A stretch of 35,698 bases of DNA from Victivallis vadensis (GTDB lineage: Bacteria > Verrucomicrobiota > Lentisphaeria > Victivallales > GWF2-50-93), in NCBI GenBank assembly GCA_945883805.1, contig CAMCYE010000024.1, positions 1 through 35,698 of the forward strand, written 5' to 3'. Both the position numbers and the translations under genes were made by a program. Each line of letters starts with the position of its first letter. Position 1 is the first letter of the stretch. Below the pieces are notes generated by a model that saw only the letters and a program-made list of their open reading frames with translations, had not been told where the DNA came from and did no database searches. Shown piece after piece: positions 1 to 6,977 of the stretch.

Positions 1-851
1 ATGATGCCGGCCATTTTTGCCTCGTGGGCGCTGGAGGCGGAACTGTTGAAAGCATGTCCGCCCTGCCACGCCATGGTGTTGTAAATGCCTCCTATCAAAC
101 CGATAAGTATAAACCAGATGTTGAAGTCCTGTACTTTTCCGGCATCAAATGGATTGAGCATTGATTTGCCGGCGGGAACCGCCGCCAATGCCTCATGCAT
201 TTCCTGCCAGCTGAACATCAGGAGAATGGTGACGATAACTATTATAAACAGGACCATCGACAGTAACCCCTCCACGCAATCTGTCACCATGATGGTGAGC
301 TGTCCTCCTGCCAATGTCATGGACAGGGAGATGGAGAGATAGATCGCCATGATGATGGCAAAAGTCGGCATGTGAATGCCAAGCACGTCCACATTCTGTG
401 GCAGACCACAGAAAAACACGAAGAAGCGCGATGCCACAGCCGGAAAGATCCCATAATTCAGAATCCCTGAAAGGAAAGCCATAAATCCCGCAAAAATACG
501 GAAAGACTTATTGTATCGGATCTCAAAGAACTGGGCGAGCGTCATTGCACGCGTCTCACGATACCGGTAGATTACAAAGCCGAACAGTGCGACAAACATG
601 GCGGTGGGGATGCGGATGAACTCCCAGAAGCCCATTGAAAAACCGGCCTGGTAAAACACCTCAAAGGCCGCCACGCTGCCCACTACAGCCATGCCCATCT
701 CACCCCTGGCATTCGCTATCAGATAGCGTCCGGCACAACGTCCGCCCGCCATAAAATCAGCCACCCCTTTTACATACGGTTGTATGAACAGGGCAACTCC
801 GCCAATAAAGAGTATGGGCAGAACAACCATCAGCCAGTCAATCCATGTCAT
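1..851 (-). CDS. Sodium:solute symporter (SSS family), 3' end cut by window edge
   Basis: An inner-membrane Na+-coupled symporter, probably importing a sugar or other product released by the hydrolases encoded upstream (inference). About 284 residues are visible and the frame stays open to the left edge, so the C-terminal half is missing. The protein begins MTWIDWLMVVLPILFIGGVA and has repeated hydrophobic helices. It shows the SSS-type stretches GGRCAGRYLIANARGEMG near the N terminus, RYRETRAMTLAQFFEIRYNKS in the first cytoplasmic region, and NSSASSAHEAKMAGI at the visible end, which resembles the AHEAKMG segment of SGLT-like transporters. The ATG at 851 is the only start that precedes the first helix. 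It is the last gene of the hydrolase cluster on this strand. The substrate cannot be read from the sequence. Confidence 0.88.
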   Translation of the reverse strand, partial: MTWIDWLMVVLPILFIGGVALFIQPYVKGVADFMAGGRCAGRYLIANARGEMGMAVVGSVAAFEVFYQAGFSMGFWEFIRIPTAMFVALFGFVIYRYRETRAMTLAQFFEIRYNKSFRIFAGFMAFLSGILNYGIFPAVASRFFVFFCGLPQNVDVLGIHMPTFAIIMAIYLSISLSMTLAGGQLTIMVTDCVEGLLSMVLFIIVIVTILLMFSWQEMHEALAAVPAGKSMLNPFDAGKVQDFNIWFILIGLIGGIYNTMAWQGGHAFNSSASSAHEAKMAGI

Positions 852-869
852 CTTTTTAGTGTCCTTGCT

Positions 870-965
870 TCACAGTTCTTTGATATTATTCTGACTATGG
901 GTGCCTGCGGTTTTTCTGCAATGTTCACGCATAAGGTCTATGTAAAAACAGGTGTCTATGAACAT
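870..965 (-). pseudogene. Truncated VapC-like PIN-domain toxin remnant
   Basis: A 31-codon frame starting 17 nt after the vapB stop, with AAAGGAC at ribosome-binding distance. It reads MFIDTCFYIDLMRE and ends after NNIKEL. The opening matches the first strand and helix of PIN-domain RNases (hydrophobic-DT-x-x-x-I-D-L-hydrophobic-R) and includes the first catalytic Asp (residue 4). An intact PIN toxin is about 130 residues, so the other three acidic residues are absent and the product cannot be an active RNase. The symporter gene begins only 19 bp further on, so the rest of the toxin has been deleted. The call rests on position after vapB plus a short motif. Confidence 0.6.
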
Positions 966-982
966 ACAATGTCCTTTTCAGT

Positions 983-1222
983 TCAAGTATTTATGACAAG
1001 ATGCTTGAGAGTGGATTTTTTTCTTCCTTTTACAATTTCTTCAATATGGGATAAAGTTTTTTCGGAAGGGCACATTTTATCGAGGTTTGCCATAATCCTG
1101 CCGGCAGTGTTTGAATATCTGAGTTTTCTTTTTATCAACTTGCTGAAAGATTCACCGCTCCCTTTTTCTTTTGAGAGTATTTCGTAAGCTTCCATATCAA
1201 TAGTTATAGTTTTTACAGCCAT
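983..1222 (-). CDS. vapB: VapB-type antitoxin (DUF217/PF02697-like)
   Basis: A 79-residue antitoxin. The N terminus MAVKTITIDMEAYEIL followed by GESFSKLIKRKL is typical of the VapB/DUF217 family, whose members bind DNA through the N-terminal half and neutralise a PIN-domain VapC with the C-terminal half. The start at 1222 is set by GGAGG at 1229-1233, six bases upstream; an earlier in-frame codon at 1261 lies inside the operator. The C-terminal half (LSHIEEIVKGRKKS) looks complete. A good inverted-repeat operator lies directly upstream. Its partner toxin at 870-965 is truncated to the first 31 residues, so this is an antitoxin without a working cognate toxin in the window. Confidence 0.8.
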   Translation of the reverse strand: MAVKTITIDMEAYEILSKEKGSGESFSKLIKRKLRYSNTAGRIMANLDKMCPSEKTLSHIEEIVKGRKKSTLKHLVINT

Positions 1223-1237
1223 AATCAGCCTCCAGTT

Positions 1238-1268
1238 ATCATAAGTACACTTACCATACACTTATGAT
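1238..1268. promoter_or_regulatory. Probable vapB autoregulatory operator
   Basis: A perfect inverted repeat, ATCATAAGT ... ACTTATGAT, with 9-bp arms separated by 13 bp. The arm centres are 22 bp apart, two helical turns. It lies immediately upstream of the vapB ribosome binding site. VapB-type antitoxins normally bind such repeats to repress their own operon. A weak -35-like TTGAAA lies just upstream on the minus strand. Binding is inferred from position and symmetry. Confidence 0.55.
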
Positions 1269-1608
1269 TTCAACTTTCAAATTCCAAAACTGGGATGCGG
1301 GATTACTGGCTTTCCAATGAAGTCCGGCGAAACCAGTTGTCTCCAAATAATTCCATGCTCGCCGAAGATTGCAAGAGTGCGACCTCGCATTTTCGACTGA
1401 ACCGGCGTACTTCGAGGGGCGGACGTTGCTCGTGATGTCTTCAGTATCCCCAGGCGTCAAGTAAAGGCCGCAACTGTTTGCTTTGGCTCGCGGATTTGTG
1501 TTTTTCGCAACCACGTCACGACCAGTTTACTGTATGTTTTGCGAGTATCTCATTGCGGTTCCTTTGTTTGCTTGGAATGGCACCGGATTCTATCGCAAGC
1601 ATGATTAA
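1269..1608. other. Stretch without a recognised gene
   Basis: About 340 bp between vapB and the GH35 gene. An open frame of roughly 87 codons crosses it on the minus strand, but it overlaps the vapB operator, has no family resemblance and no ribosome binding site that I can see. I treat it as non-coding, possibly debris of a former gene or repeat. Confidence 0.35.
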
Positions 1609-3450
1609 TCAGCGTTGCATCTTTCCCAAAACAGGCACCTCAAGACCTGCCAGCGCTTTCCGTCCTCCTCCTTCGGCATCGAATACCACGATTTGATTTT
1701 TCCCTTTACGAAGCCAGGAACCGGGAAGAAAGCAGGTCTGCTGGGGGCCGATGGACCAGAAGCGGCTCAGACAGCGGTCATTGATCCAGACCACTCCTCG
1801 ACCCCACGCACTTAAATCAAGAAAGGTGTCACCGATCATATCCAGAATGAATGAGGCTCGATGAAAGGCGGGGCCACCACAATCATCCGCCTGATATTTC
1901 AGACTGCTCAGCATGGCCGCATCCAAAGGAAGCCGGTAGGCCTTCCACCCCATGAGGGTCAGTCCGCCATACTCGACCCGGTCGGTGATTCCTTTGCGAT
2001 CCAGAAGCTTTGAGCCGAAATTCGTCCGCCCCATCGTATCGATTAACAGATCAAGTTGTGCAACGTCACAAGGGACATTTTTTAAATCCAGCCTAAACTC
2101 ATGGCGACCGCGATCCAGACATCCCACCAGATTTCCATTTAAACGCACCTGAGCAAAATCGTGCGCTTCCACTAGGCGAAGCTCTTGATCGCCCAGGCCA
2201 GCAATCTCAGTGCGGTAGAGGATGAGGCCATAGCTTTGGCCCAGAGCTTCCATAGGAACCGGCTGAGGAATTTCAATCGGTACAGGCAGATTGTCAAACA
2301 GGGCGGCAGACTCCTGTGGAAAGAATCCGGGAATGCTGATGAGCGGCATAGGTGCCGCAGGAATTTCAGACAGTGGGCCTTCGCAGTCCCCTTGATAGGA
2401 TGCCAGGAGCTTACGGATGGCATGAAACTTTTCGCATGGGCGCCCTGCCTCATCGAGCGGCGCTCGATAATCATAGCTGCTGACGGTCGGGGTATAAGTT
2501 TCATAATGGTTGGCGCCGGCCATGAGGCCGAAGCTGGTCCCCCCGTGGAACATATAAAAATTAAAGGAACAATCATTTGCCAGCATCCACTGGAGCTCGC
2601 TTAATATCGGCGCCGGATCATCGCTTCCTTTCCTGGGAGCGCCCCAGGTGTCAAACCAACCGGCCCAGAACTCGCCGCACATTGCGGGCTGATCAGGCCG
2701 AAGTATTCGAAGCGCCGGAATCTGCTCGTGGGCGCGGCTTCCGAAATTGGCGACCGTCACAGCGCCGCTCACCTCCCCAGCGTTCATATTGGCGGGTTTC
2801 GCCCAGTCGCAGGTATAAAGCAGTCCATCAAAGCCAACCTGGCGCACCAGATTCACCATGTAGTTCATATAGCTTCGATCATTTCCATAGGCCCCATATT
2901 CATTTTCAACCTGGACCATGATCACCGGCCCGCCCCGCTGATACTGCAGCTCAGCGCACTCAAGGCCCACGCGTCGAAAGTAACCCTGCACCGCCGTCAG
3001 CCAACGTTCATCCATGCATCGGACTCTGATATCCGGAATGGCCAGGAGCCATGGCGGCAGGCCGCCGAAATCCCACTCCGCGCAAATATAGGGACCGGGA
3101 CGAAGGATGACCATCAGCTTCTCTTCCCGGGCCAAATCAATAAAAGCGCGAACATCGAGCATGTCTTGGAAATTAAATTTTCCGGGGTGCGGCTCATGAA
3201 GATTCCAGGGCATGTAGGTGCTGATGGTGTTAAGCCCCATGGCGCGAGCGCATTTCAGGCGATGGCGCCAATATTCACGGGGGATGCGAAAATAATGCAG
3301 TTCCCCGGACAGTATCCGCACCTTTTTCCCATCCTTTACAAAGCTGCCCTCGCGGGTGGAAAATACTCGTGTGGATAAGGCATCACTTTTCAGTGACGCG
3401 GACATGCATCCACTTGAATTGGCGTGAACGATCTCTTGCATGGTTGACAT
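1609..3450 (-). CDS. GH35 beta-galactosidase, cytoplasmic
   Basis: A 613-residue glycoside hydrolase of family 35, which removes terminal beta-linked galactose by a retaining mechanism. The catalytic (beta/alpha)8 domain covers about residues 35-350: LSGELHYFRIPREYW, the PGPYICAEWDFGGLPPWL segment (118-135), the acid/base motif QVENEYG (catalytic Glu184) and the nucleophile motif CGEFWAGWFDTWG (Glu260). Residues 350-613 resemble the beta-sandwich domains of bacterial GH35. No signal peptide is present, so it should act on imported oligosaccharides. GGAGG lies only 2 nt before the ATG at 3450 and 11 nt before a second in-frame ATG at 3441, so the start may be 3441. It follows the six-hairpin gene by 19 bp, consistent with one transcript. 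Galactoside specificity comes from the family; the real substrate is unknown. Confidence 0.93.
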   Translation of the reverse strand: MSTMQEIVHANSSGCMSASLKSDALSTRVFSTREGSFVKDGKKVRILSGELHYFRIPREYWRHRLKCARAMGLNTISTYMPWNLHEPHPGKFNFQDMLDVRAFIDLAREEKLMVILRPGPYICAEWDFGGLPPWLLAIPDIRVRCMDERWLTAVQGYFRRVGLECAELQYQRGGPVIMVQVENEYGAYGNDRSYMNYMVNLVRQVGFDGLLYTCDWAKPANMNAGEVSGAVTVANFGSRAHEQIPALRILRPDQPAMCGEFWAGWFDTWGAPRKGSDDPAPILSELQWMLANDCSFNFYMFHGGTSFGLMAGANHYETYTPTVSSYDYRAPLDEAGRPCEKFHAIRKLLASYQGDCEGPLSEIPAAPMPLISIPGFFPQESAALFDNLPVPIEIPQPVPMEALGQSYGLILYRTEIAGLGDQELRLVEAHDFAQVRLNGNLVGCLDRGRHEFRLDLKNVPCDVAQLDLLIDTMGRTNFGSKLLDRKGITDRVEYGGLTLMGWKAYRLPLDAAMLSSLKYQADDCGGPAFHRASFILDMIGDTFLDLSAWGRGVVWINDRCLSRFWSIGPQQTCFLPGSWLRKGKNQIVVFDAEGGGRKALAGLEVPVLGKMQR

Positions 3451-3469
3451 TGCCTCCTTTAACCTGAAT

Positions 3470-4747
3470 TCACCAGACCAATTTATGCATTCCGAGAGTC
3501 AACGGATCGATGAATTTCTTGTTCCTGCGGCCCAGCCAGATATTTTCCGGCTCGCTCTCCAGTCTGATCAAGGCGATCAGCGCATAGGAAGTCGTCCGGT
3601 TATTGATGCAGCATTTTCCGCCGCCAGGAACTCCGGCCGGCCCTTCATACGAGCCGTGAAACGCCCCGTCGAGTTTCGCATCGCCAGTATCCACATATTG
3701 CGTTTTCAGCAGTGTTTGAACAGCCCATTCGCAGGCATCCAGCAATTTCCGGTCTTTGTAGCGATTGCCGAAGTCGCTGAAATACATGGCCCCCATCGGT
3801 ACTGCCGAGTCAACACGTTCAAAGTGTTTCGGCAAATGAACCGCCAGCCACCTGACAAAGCGCAACGCCGCCTGCAGGTAGTTTTCATCCTTGAACATAT
3901 CGGCGGCCGCCTGAAGCATCGGAACCCCGAAATCATCGTTAAACATGTGCATTCTGATATGGACATTTTCCTGTTGCGAAGCGGATTCCTTTGCCCGCCA
4001 GGTAAATATTTCCCTTTCCTGCCCCAGTCTTCCGTCCTCGCCGACAAAGTATTTGCAGTAGTTGTCGGCAATCGGCCTCAATCCCTGGGCGATATACCGC
4101 GGATCTCCGCTTGCCATGAATAAGTCATGATAGAATAGCCCCGTACCGGATTGAAATGAGCCTCTGGCATAGAAATCGTCCAGTGCATTATCCATGTAAC
4201 AGGCATACATCGGCCAGCCTTCGCACATGCAGTATTTTAGATGGAACTCCGCAAACAATACCGCCCGTTTCAGGTAAGTCTCATTGCCGGTGAAATTATA
4301 CAGCCAGACGAAGGCCCACGCCGCGCTGGTTGCGTCGCGGGGTGCGAATTCAATAGATTGCGGTGTGATTTCGCGGATTACGCCGTAGTACTTTTCCGAC
4401 TGGTCCATCACCTGCAGGGACATCAGATAGTGCCCGGCAAAGTCGGCAGCCTCCAAATACCTTGCGTCCCCGGTCCGGCGATATACTGCCAGTAAGGCCA
4501 TCAGCGCGGTACCGGTCTGCCAGTTGCCAGTCAGTGCGGTCTGACCGGTGGCCTGATCGTAACTGCGGATAAATCTTCCGCGGTTGGCGTCCTGCCTGTC
4601 TTTCACCTGATTCCTGACCTGCCATTCTGCGCAGAGGATCGCCCTGTCCAGAAGGAGCTTGCCTCGGTCGCTGTCCGCCTTTTTGTTTCCAGTGACATTT
4701 TTATCGGCACACCGAAATTTGCTTTCAGAATCCAATACTTTCTTCAT
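3470..4747 (-). CDS. Six-hairpin glycosidase-like protein
   Basis: A 425-residue protein built of repeated helical pairs with aromatic-rich turns (GNWQTGTALMALLAVYRRTGDARYLEAADFAG, SFQSGTGLFYHDLFMASGDPRYI, TSYALIALIRL). This is the pattern of (alpha/alpha)6-barrel carbohydrate-active proteins such as GH88, GH105, GH127-like enzymes and epimerases. I cannot assign a family or catalytic residues with confidence. No signal peptide is seen. The start at 4747 follows GGAGG by 8 nt; an earlier ATG at 4762 overlaps that ribosome binding site. The first 18 codons are almost identical in DNA to those of the next gene upstream (6915-6967), although the proteins are otherwise unrelated. A 207-bp gap separates it from that gene, so it may have its own promoter. 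Its neighbours suggest breakdown of a complex glycan. Confidence 0.6.
   Translation of the reverse strand: MKKVLDSESKFRCADKNVTGNKKADSDRGKLLLDRAILCAEWQVRNQVKDRQDANRGRFIRSYDQATGQTALTGNWQTGTALMALLAVYRRTGDARYLEAADFAGHYLMSLQVMDQSEKYYGVIREITPQSIEFAPRDATSAAWAFVWLYNFTGNETYLKRAVLFAEFHLKYCMCEGWPMYACYMDNALDDFYARGSFQSGTGLFYHDLFMASGDPRYIAQGLRPIADNYCKYFVGEDGRLGQEREIFTWRAKESASQQENVHIRMHMFNDDFGVPMLQAAADMFKDENYLQAALRFVRWLAVHLPKHFERVDSAVPMGAMYFSDFGNRYKDRKLLDACEWAVQTLLKTQYVDTGDAKLDGAFHGSYEGPAGVPGGGKCCINNRTTSYALIALIRLESEPENIWLGRRNKKFIDPLTLGMHKLVW
4695..4747 (-). repeat. 53-bp 5' coding tag, copy A
   Basis: The first 53 bases of the six-hairpin gene match 6915-6967 at 51 of 53 positions. They encode MKKVLDSESKFRCADKNV here. 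Similarity starts exactly at the start codon and stops after the tag. The upstream leader sequences differ, although both have a ribosome binding site at the same distance. Confidence 0.9.
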
Positions 4748-4954
4748 GCTTCTCGCCTCCATTTGTTTGTTTAATGTTGATTCGCCATTGGCGGCGCTAA
4801 AGGATTTAGAGAACTGTTCCGCGCCACATGCGAATTTTTAGAGGTTCCCTTTAGTGTTTACAAGTTGACTTCTTGAAATATTACCCGTTTTTTTCATCAA
4901 CCGCCCTCTCCACAGCGGAATAACACGGCCACAGGTAACCTCTGCCCGAAGCAT

Positions 4955-6967
4955 TCATAAGAGCATATGTTTTACTTTGATGTCGTTGAACCAGAACCAG
5001 CGTTTGAAAACCTTGAGCAAAGCGAGCCGGAATTCATGATCGGAACGGATCGCCAGTGCCTTGTTCAAGGGCTCGATCAATGTTTCCCAGTTCCTCTCCC
5101 CGACAAACTGATCCGGCCTGAAAATCAGATTGGTTTGCTCCGTGTGAACAGCGCGCAGATAACGCCAGTGAACCTCGAACAACAGGTCGGTCAGCGTCTT
5201 ACGGTGCCGGAGTTGCCGCAACAAACCACGGCTTTTCCGGCGCAGACCGTCCGTCGGCGCATACGGCGCCCCTTCAAGCAGTTGACGCAACTCCCGGAGC
5301 AACTCCGTGTCCGGTCCGATCCGTACCATTATCTCGTCCAGTTGGGTGCGGTCATACAGTATTCGCCAGCGCAGACGGGAGGCTTTCCAGTCCGGCAACC
5401 TGGATTTCAGAGATACGGCCTGCCTCCGCAAGCGCGCGGTGACTTCCGGTGTTGTTTTGAGAAGATTTTCCAGACCCCAGGTGTTTTCCAGTCCCATGAT
5501 GAGATCGGCGGCCGCTTTTTCGTTCCTATGACCAAAATAATAACGGCTGTATTCCTCAACCACTTCCCGTGCTTCCCGGCGCGGGTTCCAGAGAATAGAA
5601 GCCCATATGATTTTATTGATGTCCTCATAAAGGCCCTCGGAATACGGTGTGGCGCCGAATCCAGTTGCCGCAACCGCCCTGGCCTGCTCCGTAAAACGGC
5701 GTGGCGCCGGGTTGGCACCGTTGCAGCCATAAGAAGTGAAAAAACATCCAAACATACTGATTTCCGGAAATACCAACCTGATTTTATCTTCGGGCAATCG
5801 CACTTCAAGGAGATTCCAAACGGCAGTGATTATGCCGTCAATCCATCCGGTTCGCTTCCGGCACAATTTATAGACCAATTCGCGTTCGCCTTCATCCATG
5901 AACCAGGTAGAGATAATAAACTTGGCGCTGGGATTGACGGATTTGGCAATACCTTGGATCTTGCGGGCAATCTTGAGAGAGGTTTCTCCCCATCCATGTT
6001 TACTCTTGGTGCACTGCGCACAGCCGCATCCGCCCTGATCGTATGAGAAGAGGAAGTAAAAATCGACCGGGCCAAACAGCTCCATAATGCGGCGCCGATT
6101 TCCCAATATCATTTTCAACCCGCCGGGCTTGGACGGACAAATCTGGGTTTCCGGATAAAAGCCGCCCCGGCGACAGGACATGTCGGCCCGCAGCCGAACC
6201 GGGACTTGTCCGGCAAAGCCTTCGTTGGTAATGCCGGTTATCCCCACCCTCATCCCACATTGCCGACCTGTTTCCAAAATCCGACGCAGTCTCTGTATCA
6301 TGAACATGCCATGGCTGTCCTTGTCATTCCAGAAACCCCAGGAAAACCAGTTCATGTCGAACCAAACTGTCAAAAGGTTAATACCCCACAACGCCATTTC
6401 CTCAACATAATAATCCAATTCCTCAAGCGGCGCGCGTTCATAATAATTGTTGAAATGGGTGGCAAAATAGATGCCGCGTTCCTTGATCGCCGGGGATTGC
6501 GTAATCCGGATGGACGGGATTTCCAGCCTGCCATTCGAAAAACGGAATTGGCGCAATAGATAACCCAACCCGTACAACAGGCCGTTTTGATCGTGCGCAT
6601 ATAAATAAATCGGGACGTTTTTTGAGTGCCCGGTATGTAGCGTAAAACTTTCCGCGCCAACTGGGGTGGGTAAACCATGCTGCCGACATAGAGTTTCAGC
6701 CCGGTCAGTACGCCCACATACACCTGCAATCAATAATACCCCGCGAGTTTTCGGCTCATGACGGTCGGGAAGGTGCTCCGGTTCGACAATACGGGATTCA
6801 ATGCGCCCGAGCGCAAACAGCCGTTCGCGGAAAATGGCGAAAGCCTTTTGTTCCAAGGGAAGGCGACCGTCGGGTCCGAGGACGGATACTTGTGAAATTT
6901 GCCTATTCATAATAACATTTTTATCGGCACATCGAAATTTGTTTTCAGAATCCAATACTTTCTTCAT
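4955..6967 (-). CDS. Putative glycoside hydrolase with GH20/GH67-like N-terminal domain
   Basis: A 670-residue protein. Residues about 20-145 look like the alpha/beta domain that precedes the barrel in GH20, GH67 and related enzymes (GVLLIAGVCGRTDRAETLC, then DQNGLLYGLGYLLRQ). A (beta/alpha)8-like domain follows: IKERGIYFATHFNNYYER, EEMALWGINLLTVWFDMNWF, then FYFLFSYDQGGCGCAQC, whose Cys-x-Cys-x-x-Cys pattern is common in DUF4838-like relatives. The C-terminal 200 residues are helical and charged. No signal peptide is seen. The ATG at 6967 has GAGG 8 nt upstream, but the first 18 residues are a tag shared with the gene at 3470-4747, and an internal Met (residue 20, MNRQISQ) could be the ancestral start. 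It lies 10 bp after the previous gene, so they are probably co-transcribed. Catalytic residues cannot be fixed by eye and the substrate is unknown. Confidence 0.62.
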   Translation of the reverse strand: MKKVLDSENKFRCADKNVIMNRQISQVSVLGPDGRLPLEQKAFAIFRERLFALGRIESRIVEPEHLPDRHEPKTRGVLLIAGVCGRTDRAETLCRQHGLPTPVGAESFTLHTGHSKNVPIYLYAHDQNGLLYGLGYLLRQFRFSNGRLEIPSIRITQSPAIKERGIYFATHFNNYYERAPLEELDYYVEEMALWGINLLTVWFDMNWFSWGFWNDKDSHGMFMIQRLRRILETGRQCGMRVGITGITNEGFAGQVPVRLRADMSCRRGGFYPETQICPSKPGGLKMILGNRRRIMELFGPVDFYFLFSYDQGGCGCAQCTKSKHGWGETSLKIARKIQGIAKSVNPSAKFIISTWFMDEGERELVYKLCRKRTGWIDGIITAVWNLLEVRLPEDKIRLVFPEISMFGCFFTSYGCNGANPAPRRFTEQARAVAATGFGATPYSEGLYEDINKIIWASILWNPRREAREVVEEYSRYYFGHRNEKAAADLIMGLENTWGLENLLKTTPEVTARLRRQAVSLKSRLPDWKASRLRWRILYDRTQLDEIMVRIGPDTELLRELRQLLEGAPYAPTDGLRRKSRGLLRQLRHRKTLTDLLFEVHWRYLRAVHTEQTNLIFRPDQFVGERNWETLIEPLNKALAIRSDHEFRLALLKVFKRWFWFNDIKVKHMLL
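6915..6967 (-). repeat. 53-bp 5' coding tag, copy B
   Basis: The partner of 4695-4747, with two mismatches in 53 bases. It encodes MKKVLDSENKFRCADKNV at the N terminus of the GH20/GH67-like gene. The two proteins share nothing recognisable after this tag. Confidence 0.9.
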
Positions 6968-6977
6968 ACATCTTTCC

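Noticed and set aside
1251..1514. 87-codon open frame on the minus strand between vapB and the GH35 gene
   Set aside because: No ribosome binding site, no family resemblance, and overlap with the vapB operator; treated as non-coding.
4967..6046. 359-codon open frame on the plus strand
   Set aside because: It lies entirely antisense to the GH20/GH67-like gene, which has family motifs, a ribosome binding site and operon context; the plus frame has none.
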